Shown here piece by piece: positions 35,175-44,988 of a stretch of DNA of 64,000 nt; position 1 is the first letter of the stretch; each line of letters opens with the position of its first letter. Source of the DNA: Sphingomicrobium aestuariivivum (GTDB taxonomy: Bacteria > Pseudomonadota > Alphaproteobacteria > Sphingomonadales > Sphingomonadaceae); NCBI RefSeq assembly GCF_024721585.1, contig NZ_CP102629.1, forward strand, positions 496,001 to 560,000. The letters are read 5' to 3'. The notes beneath the pieces were generated by a model that was not told where the DNA came from, did no database searches, and saw only the letters and a program-made list of their open reading frames with translations. Both the position numbers and the translations under genes were made by a program.

Positions 35175-36389
35175 ATGGATTACAACGGAATTTTCCAGGC
35201 GGCCATCGACCGGTTGCATGACGAGGGACGCTATCGCGTCTTCATCGACATCCTGCGCAACAAGGGCAATTACCCCAATGCGCGCTGCTTCCACGGTCAC
35301 AACGGTCCGCGCCCGATCACCGTCTGGTGCTCCAACGACTATCTCGGCATGGGCCAGCACGATGTCGTCATCAAGGCGATGGAAGAGGCGCTGCATGATG
35401 TCGGCGCCGGCTCGGGCGGCACCCGCAACATCGGCGGCAACACCCATCTCCATGTCGACCTCGAGGCCGAACTCGCCGACCTCCACGCCAAGGAAGGCGC
35501 GCTCCTCTTCACCTCGGGCTATGTCTCGAACGAGGCCGCGCTGTCGACGCTCGGCAAGCTCCTGCCCGGCTGCGTCATCTTCTCGGACGAACTCAACCAC
35601 GCCTCGATGATCGCGGGCATCCGCAATTCGGGCTGCGAGAAGCGCATCTTCAAGCACAACGACCTCGAGCATCTCGAGCAGCTCCTGATGGAAGTCGAGC
35701 CCGACGCGCCCAAGCTCATCGCCTTCGAGAGCGTCTATTCGATGGACGGCGACGTCGCCCCGATCGAGGCGATCTGCGACCTGGCCGACAAATATGGCGC
35801 GCTGACCTATCTCGACGAAGTTCATGCCGTGGGCATGTACGGCGCGCGCGGCGGCGGCATCTCCGAGCGTGACGAGGTGGCGAGCCGCGTCACCATCATC
35901 GAGGGGACGCTCGGCAAGGCCTTCGGCGTGATGGGCGGCTACATCACCGCCGACAGGAATATCATCGACTGCATCCGCAGCTATGCGCCGGGCTTCATCT
36001 TCACCACCTCGCTCTCGCCCGTCCTCGCGGCAGGCGCGCTGGCGAGCGTGCGCCACCTCAAGGGCTCGAGCGTCGAGCGGCAGGCGCAGCAGGATGCGGC
36101 CGCCATGCTCAAGACCAAGATGCGCGAGGCAGGACTGCCCGTCATGGACAGCGTCACCCACATCGTGCCGCTGATGGTCGGCGATCCGGTGAAGGCCAAG
36201 GAAATTAGCGACATCCTGCTCGCCGAATATGGCGTCTACGTGCAGCCGATCAATTTCCCGACCGTGCCGCGCGGGACCGAGCGCCTGCGCTTCACTCCCG
36301 GCCCCTTCCACACCGCCGCGATGATGGACGATCTCGTCACCGCCCTCGTGGAAATCTGGAACCGGCTCGAACTCAAGCTGGCCGCCTAG
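35175..36389 (+). CDS. hemA: 5-aminolevulinate synthase
   Basis: A 404-aa PLP enzyme of the alpha-oxoamine synthase family that condenses glycine and succinyl-CoA, the first step of the C4 (Shemin) haem pathway typical of alphaproteobacteria. Seen are [48 protein letters not shown] and the PLP lysine in [19 protein letters not shown] precedes ATG 35175. Its stop shares CTAG 36386-36389 with the convergent DUF3429 gene. Glycine demand links it to glyA and the gcv operon in this window. Confidence 0.96.
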   Translation: MDYNGIFQAAIDRLHDEGRYRVFIDILRNKGNYPNARCFHGHNGPRPITVWCSNDYLGMGQHDVVIKAMEEALHDVGAGSGGTRNIGGNTHLHVDLEAELADLHAKEGALLFTSGYVSNEAALSTLGKLLPGCVIFSDELNHASMIAGIRNSGCEKRIFKHNDLEHLEQLLMEVEPDAPKLIAFESVYSMDGDVAPIEAICDLADKYGALTYLDEVHAVGMYGARGGGISERDEVASRVTIIEGTLGKAFGVMGGYITADRNIIDCIRSYAPGFIFTTSLSPVLAAGALASVRHLKGSSVERQAQQDAAAMLKTKMREAGLPVMDSVTHIVPLMVGDPVKAKEISDILLAEYGVYVQPINFPTVPRGTERLRFTPGPFHTAAMMDDLVTALVEIWNRLELKLAA

Positions 36390-36841
36390 GCCGCCAGCCA
36401 GCCGCAGATGACGGTGAGCAGGCCGAGGCCTGCCGACAGGGGCACGCGCAGGGTCATCCACCAGCGCGGCGTCACGCGCTTCAATGACAAGTGCCGGTCG
36501 ACCAGCGGCGACAGCCACAGCGCGCCGCCGACCATCGCCCCCGCCACCAGCGGCGAGAGCGAGGCAAAGCTGAACAGGCCGATGAGCAGCGCGAAGGCGC
36601 CGAGGCTCGGCAGCACCGAGACCAGCAGGATGACATTCGAGACCGGGCGCATGTTGCTCGCGAAGGCCCACCAGCACCCGCCGAGGAACGTCAGGATCAG
36701 CGCGCCATAGACCACGCCCCAGAAGGCGATCGAATGGGTCGCGGGGCTGTCGATGAAGCTGGCGAGGATCAGGCCCAGCGGGGGCAGCAGCCCGCCCGCG
36801 CCGAGGAGGATTACCGGAAGAGGCAGGCCGAAGGGTCGCAT
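36386..36841 (-). CDS. DUF3429 family membrane protein
   Basis: A 151-aa protein with five hydrophobic helices (about residues 8-30, 36-56, 66-88, 92-112 and 130-150). The stretch [22 protein letters not shown] matches the DUF3429 family, whose function is unknown. The start is ambiguous: ATG 36841 gives the normal family N-terminus, ATG 36871 adds 10 polar residues, and neither has a clear ribosome binding site. It is convergent with hemA, sharing CTAG as both stop codons, and lies downstream of the DUF5694 gene on the same strand (39-nt gap). Confidence 0.8.
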   Translation of the reverse strand: MRPFGLPLPVILLGAGGLLPPLGLILASFIDSPATHSIAFWGVVYGALILTFLGGCWWAFASNMRPVSNVILLVSVLPSLGAFALLIGLFSFASLSPLVAGAMVGGALWLSPLVDRHLSLKRVTPRWWMTLRVPLSAGLGLLTVICGWLAA

Positions 36842-36880
36842 GGCCGGACCATGCGCACCCTCGGCCCGCACATCAAGCCG

Positions 36881-37723
36881 CTATTGGCAGCGGTTGCCCT
36901 CGGCGGCGAGGAGGTAGGGCGTGGCATCCACGCCGCGGTAGCCCGGCATCGCGTCGACGAAATGGTCGAGCCAATATTTGTGCCCCGAGCCGACGATGAT
37001 CAGCACGCGGTCGCCCGGTTCGACGACCAGCATGGCCTTCCCGAACATCTTGGCGTTGCGCATGTACCAATAGGCGTTCAATTCGGCGCCCGGCTGGTCG
37101 GTCCCGTCGCCATAGTCGAGGAAGCCGTAATAGAGCTTCTCGTGCCCCTGCCGCATCAGCGCGCTGTCATTGTGCATGAGGAGCTTTTCGGCGATCGTGC
37201 AGTCGGCGGTCTTCGCCATCTCGCCCTCGATGAAAGCCTGCGCCCAGCCGAGCAGTGCGCCGAACTCGCCCTGCTTGTCATTGGCCTCCACCCACGCCTG
37301 CACAGGCCCCATCGGGAAATAGGCGGGCTCGTCGCCCGTCGGCTGCTCGTCGAAGCCGTAGATGTCGGCATGGCCGAGCATCTGCCCGAGGCGATAGCCG
37401 ACCTGGTAGGTCTCGCTGCGCTCCTCGGCGATGCGCTTTTCCGCATTGTCACGATAGTCGGCGATGCTGAGATCCCCGGCATCGGACATGTCCTCCACGA
37501 GGATCTTGGTCGGCTGCCACGTCGCCAGCGAGGCATTCAGTGCCGCCAGCTCGGCCTGCGCCTGCGGCTCGAGCACGTCGCCCGCATCGACATTGATCAT
37601 GTCGAGCCCCGGATTGGCGAGGTGGTACATGCCGAGCACCATCACCTCGACGTCGCCGTCTTGCGCTTCGGGCGCGGCGGGATGCGCCAGCGCGGCGGCC
37701 ATGGCAGCAATCGTGAGCATCAT
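36881..37723 (-). CDS. DUF5694 family secreted protein
   Basis: A 280-aa protein with a short signal peptide (hydrophobic residues 2-14, Ala-rich cleavage zone). The mature part holds family stretches VMVLGMYHLANPGLDMINV, KILVEDMSDAGDLSIADYRDN and a late VLIIVGSGHKYWLDHFVDAMPGY. The pattern of an early His plus Glu/Asp and a late GSGH is reminiscent of TraB/GumN-like hydrolases, but activity is unproven. ATG 37723 has a GGGGA box 8 nt upstream. A well-formed sigma-70-type promoter and a palindrome lie just ahead, so it appears individually regulated. Confidence 0.78.
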   Translation of the reverse strand: MMLTIAAMAAALAHPAAPEAQDGDVEVMVLGMYHLANPGLDMINVDAGDVLEPQAQAELAALNASLATWQPTKILVEDMSDAGDLSIADYRDNAEKRIAEERSETYQVGYRLGQMLGHADIYGFDEQPTGDEPAYFPMGPVQAWVEANDKQGEFGALLGWAQAFIEGEMAKTADCTIAEKLLMHNDSALMRQGHEKLYYGFLDYGDGTDQPGAELNAYWYMRNAKMFGKAMLVVEPGDRVLIIVGSGHKYWLDHFVDAMPGYRGVDATPYLLAAEGNRCQ

Positions 37724-37739
37724 GTCCAATTCCCCCCTC

Positions 37740-37754
37740 ATACGGTTACTGTAT
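37740..37754. promoter_or_regulatory. Near-perfect 15-bp palindrome in DUF5694 leader
   Basis: ATACGGTTACTGTAT reads ATACAGTAACCGTAT on the minus strand; six of seven base pairs are symmetric around the central T. It lies just downstream of the predicted transcription start and upstream of the ribosome binding site, where a repressor would block elongation. Confidence 0.35.
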
Positions 37755-37761
37755 TGCCAAT

Positions 37762-37790
37762 CTAATACACAAGTGCGATTTTCACGTCAA
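37762..37790 (-). promoter_or_regulatory. Sigma-70-type promoter for the DUF5694 gene
   Basis: On the minus strand TTGACG (37790-37785), an exact 17-nt spacer and TATTAG (37767-37762) form a good -35/-10 pair. The predicted start is near 37755, about 30 nt before ATG 37723. Confidence 0.55.
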
Positions 37791-37834
37791 GAAACGGGTG
37801 GCGCACCGGGCCCCCCGGCCTTATCAGGGAGGCC

Positions 37835-38263
37835 ATGAAAATCGCGCTGGCTTCCGATCACGCAGGCTTCGACCTGAAGGCCCTGCTCGTCTCCCACCTG
37901 ACCGACGCCGGTCACGAGGTCACCGACCTCGGACCCGATGCCAAGGACAGCGTCGACTATCCCGATTACGGGCGAAAGCTCGCCGACCATGTCGCCGCCG
38001 GTAATGCGGAACGCGGCATCGCCATCTGCGGCTCGGGCATCGGCATCTCGATCGCGGTCAACCGCAATCCCGCCTGCCGCTGCGCCCGCGTCGACGAGCC
38101 GCTCTCGGCCGCACTCGCCCGCCAGCACAATGACGCAAATGTCATCGCCATCGGCGAGCGCCTTGTCGGTTCGGACATGGCCAAGGCGATCGTCGAGGCA
38201 TTCCTCACCACTCCCTTCGAAGGCGGTCGCCACCAGCGCCGCGTCGACAAACTCTCGGATTAA
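37835..38263 (+). CDS. rpiB: Ribose-5-phosphate isomerase B
   Basis: A 142-aa sugar isomerase of the RpiB/LacAB family interconverting ribose 5-phosphate and ribulose 5-phosphate. The start [14 protein letters not shown] is diagnostic, Cys65 in ICGSGIGIS is the catalytic base, and [15 protein letters not shown] carries the phosphate and ring-opening residues. GGGAGG precedes ATG 37835. It is 11 nt upstream of glyA, so rpiB-glyA-nrdR-trmJ is probably one operon, an order shared by many alphaproteobacteria. Confidence 0.95.
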   Translation: MKIALASDHAGFDLKALLVSHLTDAGHEVTDLGPDAKDSVDYPDYGRKLADHVAAGNAERGIAICGSGIGISIAVNRNPACRCARVDEPLSAALARQHNDANVIAIGERLVGSDMAKAIVEAFLTTPFEGGRHQRRVDKLSD

Positions 38264-38274
38264 GAAAGACCCTC

Positions 38275-39576
38275 ATGGCCTCCGCAGCTGATATCCGTAG
38301 CCACGGCTTCTTCACCGATGGCGTCGCCGCCACCGATCCCAAGGTCGCCGAGGCGCTGGGCGCCGAGCTGAAGCGCGAGCAGAAGCAGATCGAGCTGATC
38401 GCGTCCGAGAACATCGTCTCGAAGGCGGTGCTCGAGGCGCAGGGCAGCGTGCTGACGAACAAATATGCGGAAGGCTATCCGGGCAAGCGCTATTATCAGG
38501 GCTGCGAACCTTCGGACGCGGTCGAAGCGCTGGCGATCGAGCGGGCGAAGAGCCTGTTCGACTGCGCCTATGCCAACGTCCAGCCCCATTCGGGCGCGCA
38601 GGCCAATGGCGCGGTCAATCTCGCGCTTCTCCAGCCCGGCGACACCATCCTCGGCATGAGCCTCGATGCCGGCGGCCACCTCACCCATGGCGCGCGCCCC
38701 GCGCAGTCGGGCAAATGGTTCAACGCCGTGCAATATGGCGTCACCGAAGACACCCACCTCATCGACTATGACGAAGTCGAAGCCCTCGCCGTCGAGCATA
38801 GCCCCAAGCTCATCATCGCGGGCGGCTCGGCCTATCCGCGCGTCATCGACTTCGCGCGCTTCCGCGCCATCGCCGACAAGGTGGGCGCGATCCTCCACGT
38901 CGACATGGCGCATTTCGCCGGCCTCGTCGCGGCCGGCGAGCACCCCTCGCCGCTCCCGCATGCCCATGTCGTCACCACGACCACGCACAAGACGCTGCGC
39001 GGCCCCCGCGGCGGCATGATCCTCTCGAATGACGAAAAGCTCGGCAAGAAGCTCAACTCGGCGGTCTTCCCCGGCCTCCAGGGCGGTCCTCTGATGCACG
39101 TCATCGCCGCCAAGGCGGTCGCCTTCGGCGAAGCGCTCCAGCCCGAATTCAAGACCTATTCCAAGGCGGTCATCGCCAATGCCAAGGTGCTGTGCGAGAC
39201 GCTGAAGGGGCGCGGCGCCGACCTCATTTCGGGCGGCACCGACACCCATGTCGGCCTCATCGACCTTCGCCCGCTCGGCATTTCGGGCAAGGATGCCGAC
39301 GAAGCGCTTGAGCGCGCCGGCATCACCTGCAACAAGAATGGCGTGCCCAACGACCCGCTGCCGCCGATGAAAACGAGCGGTATCCGCGTCGGTTCGCCCG
39401 CCGGCACCACCCGTGGCTTCGGCACCGAAGAGTTCAAGGCGATCGGCGACATGGTCGCGGACGTCCTCCACGGCGTCGCCAAGACCGGCGGCGAAGGCGA
39501 TGCCTCGGTCGAGGCCGAGGTGAAGGGCCGCGTCGAGGCGCTGTGCGACCGCTTCCCCATCTACGAGGGGTTCTGA
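38275..39576 (+). CDS. glyA: Serine hydroxymethyltransferase
   Basis: A 433-aa PLP enzyme converting serine and tetrahydrofolate into glycine and methylene-THF, the cell's main one-carbon entry. Motifs are [48 protein letters not shown] and the PLP lysine in [13 protein letters not shown]. The C-terminal part has the usual [15 protein letters not shown]. It produces the glycine that hemA and the gcv enzymes use. It lies within rpiB-glyA-nrdR, with 4 nt to the next start codon. Confidence 0.97.
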   Translation: MASAADIRSHGFFTDGVAATDPKVAEALGAELKREQKQIELIASENIVSKAVLEAQGSVLTNKYAEGYPGKRYYQGCEPSDAVEALAIERAKSLFDCAYANVQPHSGAQANGAVNLALLQPGDTILGMSLDAGGHLTHGARPAQSGKWFNAVQYGVTEDTHLIDYDEVEALAVEHSPKLIIAGGSAYPRVIDFARFRAIADKVGAILHVDMAHFAGLVAAGEHPSPLPHAHVVTTTTHKTLRGPRGGMILSNDEKLGKKLNSAVFPGLQGGPLMHVIAAKAVAFGEALQPEFKTYSKAVIANAKVLCETLKGRGADLISGGTDTHVGLIDLRPLGISGKDADEALERAGITCNKNGVPNDPLPPMKTSGIRVGSPAGTTRGFGTEEFKAIGDMVADVLHGVAKTGGEGDASVEAEVKGRVEALCDRFPIYEGF

Positions 39577-39580
39577 TCCG

Positions 39581-40036
39581 TTGCGCTGCCCTTTCTGCAC
39601 CCATGAACAGAGCCAGGTGAAGGACAGCCGCCCGTCGGAAGACGGCGCGGCCATCCGTCGCCGCCGCCAGTGCGAAGGCTGCGGCGCGCGCTTCACCACC
39701 TTCGAGCGCGTCCAGCTACGCGACCTCACGGTGGTCAAGAAGGACGGCAAGCGCGAGCCTTTCGAACAGCCAAAGCTGCAGGCTTCGATCCGCCACGCCT
39801 GCCGCAAGCGCAACATCTCCGAAGGCCAGATCGAACGGCTCGCCCATTCGATCCAGCGCCAGCTCGAGACGCAGGGCGACGAAGTGAACGCCGACCTTAT
39901 CGGCGAGGCGGTCATGGACGGGCTGAAGGCATTGGACAGCGTCGCCTACATCCGCTTCGCCAGCGTCTATCGCGACTTCAAGGAAGCGGGCGATTTCGCC
40001 GATTTCGCCGAGAGCGTGGACGGGCATGATGAATAA
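39581..40036 (+). CDS. nrdR: Transcriptional repressor NrdR
   Basis: A 151-aa regulator of ribonucleotide reductase genes. The N-terminal zinc ribbon is CPFC (residues 3-6) with CEGCGARF, followed by an ATP-cone (about 45-140; [26 protein letters not shown]). It senses ATP/dATP and binds NrdR boxes. The start codon is TTG 39581, fixed by the invariant MRCPFC N-terminus. The 3' end overlaps trmJ by 11 nt. glyA-nrdR adjacency is conserved in proteobacteria. Confidence 0.96.
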   Translation: MRCPFCTHEQSQVKDSRPSEDGAAIRRRRQCEGCGARFTTFERVQLRDLTVVKKDGKREPFEQPKLQASIRHACRKRNISEGQIERLAHSIQRQLETQGDEVNADLIGEAVMDGLKALDSVAYIRFASVYRDFKEAGDFADFAESVDGHDE

Positions 40037-40745
40037 GCCCGTCATCGTCCTCGTGAACCCGCAGCTGGGGCAGAATATCGGCAAGGCCGCGCGCGCCATG
40101 CTCAACTTCGGCCTCACCGAGATGCGCCTCGTCGCCCCGCGCGACGGCTGGCCCAATCCCGAGGCCGGCCCCGCCGCTTCCGGCGCCGACATGGTGCTCG
40201 ATGGCGCGCAGGTCTTCGACACCACCGCCGAGGCGCTGGCCGACTGCAGCCTCGTCTTCGCCTCCACCGTGCGCCGCCGCGACCTCGTCATGCCGGTGGT
40301 CGGCCCCGAGGAGATGGCGAAGGAAATCCACGCCCTCCCGCAAGGCAGCCGCACCGCCATCCTGTTCGGCCCCGAACGCTCGGGGCTCGAGACCGAGGAC
40401 ATCGGCCGCGCCGACAAGATCGTCACCGTGCCGATCAACCCCGAATTCGGCAGCCTCAACCTCGCGCAGGCGGTGATCCTGCTCGCTTATGAATGGTCGC
40501 GCGGCGCGGGCGACGAACTCGTCCAGCCGACCGACAAGGAACTGGAGCCCCCCGCCACCAAGGCCGAACTCGACGCGCTCATCGGGCACCTCAACAGCGC
40601 GCTCGACGAAAAGGGCTATTTCTTCCCGCCCGAGCGCACGCAAGCGACGCAGGCGACCCTGCGCACCATTCTCACCAAGCCGGGCTGGTCGGAGCGCGAA
40701 CTGAAGGCGCTCCACGGCGTCATCCGCCAGCTCATGAAAGCCTAG
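40026..40745 (+). CDS. trmJ: TrmJ-type tRNA 2'-O-methyltransferase (SpoU family)
   Basis: A 239-aa SPOUT methyltransferase. Motif 1 is [20 protein letters not shown], motif 2 is [18 protein letters not shown], and motif 3 is [22 protein letters not shown], the knot signature of TrmJ/LasT-like proteins. A C-terminal helical extension (about 165-239) is typical of TrmJ, which modifies position 32 in the anticodon loop; the exact target is not proven here. It overlaps nrdR by 11 nt and shares CTAG (40742-40745) with the convergent chorismate-mutase-like gene. Confidence 0.9.
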   Translation: MMNKPVIVLVNPQLGQNIGKAARAMLNFGLTEMRLVAPRDGWPNPEAGPAASGADMVLDGAQVFDTTAEALADCSLVFASTVRRRDLVMPVVGPEEMAKEIHALPQGSRTAILFGPERSGLETEDIGRADKIVTVPINPEFGSLNLAQAVILLAYEWSRGAGDELVQPTDKELEPPATKAELDALIGHLNSALDEKGYFFPPERTQATQATLRTILTKPGWSERELKALHGVIRQLMKA

Positions 40746-41050
40746 CCGCGGGTCGCGTCGTAGCGCTCGAACTCGTAAGCGATCGACTGCTCCATCAGCT
40801 CTTCCCACACCGGCCACAGCCGTTCTGCGGGAAGGCCGGCTGCCTTGGCCGCAGCGGCGACCTTGGCATGGACATCGTCCTTGCGGTCCTGGTCTCGTAC
40901 GGCCTCCCGGGTCGGCTTGATGCGCGCGGCGGCGCGCATGTATCCGAAGCGGCGCTTCAGCAGCGCCACCAGCTGGCGGTCGACGTCATCGACCCCGGCG
41001 CGCACATGCACCATGGTCTCGCAGGCTTCGGGATCGCGGATCTCGTTCAT
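40742..41050 (-). CDS. AroQ-type chorismate mutase family protein
   Basis: A 102-aa all-helical protein of chorismate mutase type II. The signature includes VRAGVDDVDRQLVALLKRRFGYMRAAARIK and VRDQDRKDDV, with a closing SIAYEFERYD. The stretch before the first helix (DPEACETMVHVR) resembles isochorismate-pyruvate lyases such as PchB as much as housekeeping mutases. The reaction could therefore be chorismate to prephenate or a weak lyase activity; no siderophore genes are nearby. It stands alone and converges with trmJ. A 173-nt gap separates it from rpsD. Confidence 0.85.
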   Translation of the reverse strand: MNEIRDPEACETMVHVRAGVDDVDRQLVALLKRRFGYMRAAARIKPTREAVRDQDRKDDVHAKVAAAAKAAGLPAERLWPVWEELMEQSIAYEFERYDATRG

Positions 41051-41088
41051 GCGCCCGCCATGGCAGGGTCCTTAAGTGGCTGCAACGC

Positions 41089-41223
41089 TTGACCTTGAAG
41101 CACGCCTCGGCTAGGCGCGCCTTCGCAATTGATCCCACATGTCCGGTGAAGTGGTGATCGCGTCAGCCCCCCGGGGCGGGCGGAGCGGTCCGGACACGGA
41201 AAAAAGCTAGTTGGAGAAATACC
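41089..41223 (+). promoter_or_regulatory. Candidate rpsD promoter and structured leader
   Basis: TTGACC (41089-41094), a 17-nt spacer and TAGGCG (41112-41117) form a plausible but weak promoter. The leader of about 100 nt contains long-range arms TGTCCGG (41140-41146) and CCGGACA (41190-41196) enclosing a GC-rich hairpin. The second arm ends 27 nt before the rpsD ATG, and GGAG lies 8 nt before the ATG. Binding by S4 is a guess based on S4 autoregulation elsewhere. Confidence 0.35.
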
Positions 41224-41838
41224 ATGTCGAAGCGCACCAGCGCCAAGTATAAACTCGACCGCCGCATGGGCGAGAACGTCTTCGGTCGTCCGAAGAGCCC
41301 GGTCAACCGCCGCGAATACGGCCCCGGCCAGCACGGCCAGCGCCGCAAGGGCAAGATGTCGGACTACGGTCTGCAGCTGCGCGCCAAGCAGAAGCTCAAG
41401 GGCTATTACGGCGACGTCACCGAAAAGCAGTTCAAGCGCACCTTCCAGGACGCCAGCCGCATGAAGGGCGACGCCTCGCAGAACCTCATCGGCCTGCTCG
41501 AGCGCCGTCTCGACATGATCGTCTACCGCGCCAAGTTCGCGCCGACCATCTGGGCCGCGCGCCAGCTCGTTTCGCACGGTCACATCCGCGTCAACGGCGT
41601 GAAGTGCAACATCGCCTCGCGTCGCTGCGACGTCGGTGACGAGATCTCGCTCGGCTCGAAGGCCAAGGAAATGGCCCTCGTCCTCGAAGCGCAGGGCCTC
41701 GCTGAGCGCGACATCCCCGACTATGTCTCGGTCGACAGCGATCACCAGGTGAGCTTCACCCGCGTCCCCACGCTGGACGAGGTTCCCTACCCCGTTCGCA
41801 TGGAACCGAACCTGGTCGTCGAATTCTACTCGCGCTAA
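41224..41838 (+). CDS. rpsD: Small ribosomal subunit protein uS4
   Basis: A 204-aa primary 16S rRNA-binding protein. Diagnostic parts are the start [45 protein letters not shown] and the S4 RNA-binding domain [34 protein letters not shown]. The end VEFYSR is canonical. It is alone rather than in the alpha ribosomal operon, as is usual for alphaproteobacteria. A strong terminator follows. Length is normal. Confidence 0.98.
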   Translation: MSKRTSAKYKLDRRMGENVFGRPKSPVNRREYGPGQHGQRRKGKMSDYGLQLRAKQKLKGYYGDVTEKQFKRTFQDASRMKGDASQNLIGLLERRLDMIVYRAKFAPTIWAARQLVSHGHIRVNGVKCNIASRRCDVGDEISLGSKAKEMALVLEAQGLAERDIPDYVSVDSDHQVSFTRVPTLDEVPYPVRMEPNLVVEFYSR

Positions 41839-41864
41839 GCCGCGAGGGTTCTCGGACCAAAGAA

Positions 41865-41895
41865 AAAGGGCGGTGCCGAAAGGCGCCGCCCTTTT
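41865..41895 (+). terminator. Rho-independent terminator of rpsD
   Basis: AAAGGGCGGTGCC (41865-41877), a GAAA tetraloop and GGCGCCGCCCTTT (41882-41894) form a 13-bp stem with one G-T pair, continuing into TTTT. The A run on the other flank lets it also serve the convergent S9 peptidase gene. Confidence 0.93.
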
Positions 41896-41920
41896 CTGTT
41901 GGAGCGAGTGACCGGCTCCG

Positions 41921-43888
41921 TCAGGAGCCGATCGTCGCGTCGAGCAATTCGCCCGCCGCCCCCAGCATCCGGATGCGCGCCTCGCTGTCGGCAAGCCCAT
42001 GGTCGAGCTCCTCGAAGGCGATGAGCTCGACCGCGCCGCCGCGATCGGAAAGCGCATCCTCCATCAGGCGGCTGTGGTCGAAGGACACGTTGGTGTCGCG
42101 CCCCCCGTGAACGAGCAGCACCGGCACCGAGATGTCGTCGGCGCGGTGGCGCGGCGAGCCGGCGACGAGATGGTCGCCCGAGCCCAGCATGTCCTCGACC
42201 AGTTCGCCGCTGGTGAAGTCGCGCGCCTCGCGGCGCATCAGGCGAAGGTCGGTGACCGGCGCGATGGCGATGGCGGCCTTGTAGAGGTCGGGCGCCTCGG
42301 CCGCGCCGAGGAGCGCCGCATAGCCACCATAGGACCAGCCCGCGATGGCGACCCGCTCGGGGTCGGCCACCCCTTCGGCGATGAGGTAGCGCGCGGCATC
42401 CTCGATGTCGCTGACGGCGGTCTGCCAGTTGCGGAAACCGTTGTCGTTTCGGAAGTCCTGACCGTAGCCGGCCGAGCCGCGGAAATTGGGCTGGATCACC
42501 GCATAGCCGCGCGCCGCGAAATATTGCGCCAGCCAGTCGAAGCCCCACGTGTCGCGCGCCTCGGGCCCGCCATGCGGCAGCACCACCGCGCCGAGCGCGC
42601 CGCCCTCATGGCCGGCGGGCAGCGTGACATAAGCGGGGATGGCGGCGCCGTCGCGCGCCGCGTAGGTCACCGCCTCGACTGTCGCGAGCGAGCGCCCGTC
42701 GAACTGCGGCCGGAGCCCCATCAGCGGCGACATCTCGCGCGTCGCGCGGTTCATCACATAATAGGCGCCCGGGTCGGCATCCGAGCCCGCGTGGAGCAGC
42801 AATATGTTGCCGTTCGCGCTCGCGCCGTGGAAGGTTACCGTGCCATCGCCCGGCAGCGCCTTGGCGAGACCGCGGCTCAGCGCGTCATATTGCGCGTCGA
42901 AATAGACGATATGGTCGCGCTCGTCGGTATATTGATAGCCGATCACCGGCAGCCCGCGCCCGAGGCGCACCGGCCCGCCGATATCGACCCGCTCGTGGCT
43001 GGCGACCAGTTCCTTGGCCCCGCTGCCGTCGAGCGTCATCCGATAGAGCGCATCGCGCCCATCGAGCGGCTCGAGCCCGTAGACGCTGTTGCCCTGCGCC
43101 TCGACGAGGACGGGGCGGAAGCCGCTGTCGCGGTCGGCCATGCCGAGATCTTCCCACTTGCTCTTGCCCGCGAGGCGATAGTCGTAGCGCGTGCGCCCCG
43201 TGTAATCGCCATTGCTGTCGCGCTCGTGACGGATGCGGATGCGCACGTCGCCCCGCCCGTCGCTGAGGAAGCCGTCGACCGCGTCATTGGGCCGCTCGAC
43301 GCGGCGCGGGCGGAAATCGCCCATCCCGATGCGGTCGAGCCCGAGCCCGCTCGTGGTCTTGGAGATGTTCGAATTCTCGCGCGCCGTCTCGGGGACATAG
43401 TTGCGCGCCATCAGCACCGCATCCTCGCCCGGCAGGAAATCGACGATACCGCCGTCGAACTGGCGGATCTGCGAATCATAATTGCTCGACCGCTCGCCCA
43501 GCGGGGTGGGATCGAAGCTGCCGTCGGTCGACACGGCGACAAGCCGCCCCCAGTCGAGCAGCAGGCCATTGACCTCGGCCTGCCCCGAATAGCGGCAGAC
43601 GAGCGCGGTTTCGGACCCGAAGCGGCACCAATCGAGCTGCTGGTCGACCCCATCGACCCCGAACAGCGTCTTCGGCGCGCTGCCGTCGAGCCGATAGGTC
43701 TGGACGAAGGTCCTGGCCCCCTCGCCCGCGGTCAGCACCGCGATGGTCTCGCCCGTCGGCGAGATATCGGCGCCCCAGAAGGTCTGCCGCGAGCCGAAAT
43801 CGCGCGCTGCATCGCCCGCCGACATGAGCTGCGCACCGGCGCTCGTCCCGGCCAGCAGGGCCGCGGCGCCAAACAACATCATTTTCAT
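41921..43888 (-). CDS. S9 family (prolyl oligopeptidase-like) serine peptidase
   Basis: A 655-aa exported peptidase with a signal peptide (MMLFGAAALLAGTSAGAQ). The first two thirds form a beta-propeller-like region of WD-like blades. The last third (about 400-655) is the alpha/beta-hydrolase: oxyanion-side LPHGGPEARDTWGFD, the nucleophile in GWSYGGYAALLGA, the acid in VHGGRDTNVSF and the base in ELDHGLAD. Such enzymes cleave oligopeptides, often after Pro or Ala; specificity is unknown. I chose ATG 43888 because GGGGGG lies 5 nt upstream. It is monocistronic and divergent from aguA. Confidence 0.93.
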   Translation of the reverse strand: MKMMLFGAAALLAGTSAGAQLMSAGDAARDFGSRQTFWGADISPTGETIAVLTAGEGARTFVQTYRLDGSAPKTLFGVDGVDQQLDWCRFGSETALVCRYSGQAEVNGLLLDWGRLVAVSTDGSFDPTPLGERSSNYDSQIRQFDGGIVDFLPGEDAVLMARNYVPETARENSNISKTTSGLGLDRIGMGDFRPRRVERPNDAVDGFLSDGRGDVRIRIRHERDSNGDYTGRTRYDYRLAGKSKWEDLGMADRDSGFRPVLVEAQGNSVYGLEPLDGRDALYRMTLDGSGAKELVASHERVDIGGPVRLGRGLPVIGYQYTDERDHIVYFDAQYDALSRGLAKALPGDGTVTFHGASANGNILLLHAGSDADPGAYYVMNRATREMSPLMGLRPQFDGRSLATVEAVTYAARDGAAIPAYVTLPAGHEGGALGAVVLPHGGPEARDTWGFDWLAQYFAARGYAVIQPNFRGSAGYGQDFRNDNGFRNWQTAVSDIEDAARYLIAEGVADPERVAIAGWSYGGYAALLGAAEAPDLYKAAIAIAPVTDLRLMRREARDFTSGELVEDMLGSGDHLVAGSPRHRADDISVPVLLVHGGRDTNVSFDHSRLMEDALSDRGGAVELIAFEELDHGLADSEARIRMLGAAGELLDATIGS

Positions 43889-43980
43889 TGGTCCCCCCAA
43901 AACGCTCACTTGAACTCGCCTCATGCTTGCAAAGCCCGATGCGCGTTGCAACCACCATGAAGCGCGCTTATCTGCGGGGC

Positions 43981-44988
43981 ATGACCAACCCCCCGCACAA
44001 TATTCCCCTCGCCGAATGGGCCCCGCACGACGCCATGTGGATCGGCTTCCCGAGCCATGAAGAGTTGTGGGAAGACGATCTCGCCCCCGCGCAGGCCGAG
44101 GTCGCCGCGCTGGCGACCGCGCTCCATGCCGATGGCGAGGGCGAGGAGGTCCGCCTCGTCGCTGCCAACGAGGAGGCCGCCGCCGAGGCGCGGCGCCTCT
44201 GTCCCTTCGCCACCGTCATCGTCGAACCCTTCGGCGACATCTGGCTGCGCGATACCGGCCCGATCGTCACGGGCACAGGCGCCGACCGCCGCGCGCAGGG
44301 CTTCGGCTTCAACGGCTGGGGCGGCAAATATGAGCTCGAGGGCGATGACAGCGTGGGCGAGCGCCTCGCGGCCACCACGTCCCTGCCCTATGCAAAGGCC
44401 GACTGGATCCTCGAGGGCGGCGCGGTCGATGGCGACGGCACCGGCACCTACCTCACCACCGAGGAATGCCTCCTCAACAAGAACCGCAATCCGGGCCTCA
44501 GCCGCGAGGACATCGAGGCGCGGTTGAAACGCGACCTCGGCGCCACCCGCGTGGTCTGGCTCGGCAAGGGCCTCGTCAACGACCACACCGACGGCCATGT
44601 CGACAATCTCGCGCGCTTCGTGGGCGAAGGCCGCGTCGCCATCCCCGAACCCATGGGCGAGGACGATCCCAACGAGGAAGCCTACGCCGAAGCCGCCGCC
44701 GCGCTCTTGGAGGCCGACCTCGAGGTGACCGCCATCCCCTCACCGGGCGCGGTCATCCGCCCCGACCCCGAAACGGGCGAGGACCGCATCGTGCCGGCGA
44801 GCTACATGAACTTCCTGATCGGCAACGCCGCGGTCGTCGTGCCGCTCTATGGCAGCGAGGCCGACCTTGCCGCCATCGAGGCGATCGGCGGGCTCTTCCC
44901 CGACCGCCGCGTGACCGGTATCCGCGCCGACCACATCCTCACGGGTGGCGGCTCCTTCCACTGCATTTCACAGCAGGTGCCGCGATGA
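43981..44988 (+). CDS. aguA: Agmatine deiminase
   Basis: A 335-aa enzyme of the guanidino-group-modifying (peptidyl-arginine-deiminase-like) family that converts agmatine to N-carbamoylputrescine. Signs are AEWAPHDAMWIGFPSHEELW, IWLRDTGPIV, FNGWGGKY, LEGGAVDGDGTGTYLTTEECLLNKNRN, NDHTDGHVDN and the catalytic Cys in GGGSFHCISQQ. ATG 43981 fits the family N-terminus; an ATG at 43957 is possible. Its stop overlaps the aguB ATG (ATGA), so the two steps of the pathway are translationally coupled. Confidence 0.95.
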   Translation: MTNPPHNIPLAEWAPHDAMWIGFPSHEELWEDDLAPAQAEVAALATALHADGEGEEVRLVAANEEAAAEARRLCPFATVIVEPFGDIWLRDTGPIVTGTGADRRAQGFGFNGWGGKYELEGDDSVGERLAATTSLPYAKADWILEGGAVDGDGTGTYLTTEECLLNKNRNPGLSREDIEARLKRDLGATRVVWLGKGLVNDHTDGHVDNLARFVGEGRVAIPEPMGEDDPNEEAYAEAAAALLEADLEVTAIPSPGAVIRPDPETGEDRIVPASYMNFLIGNAAVVVPLYGSEADLAAIEAIGGLFPDRRVTGIRADHILTGGGSFHCISQQVPR

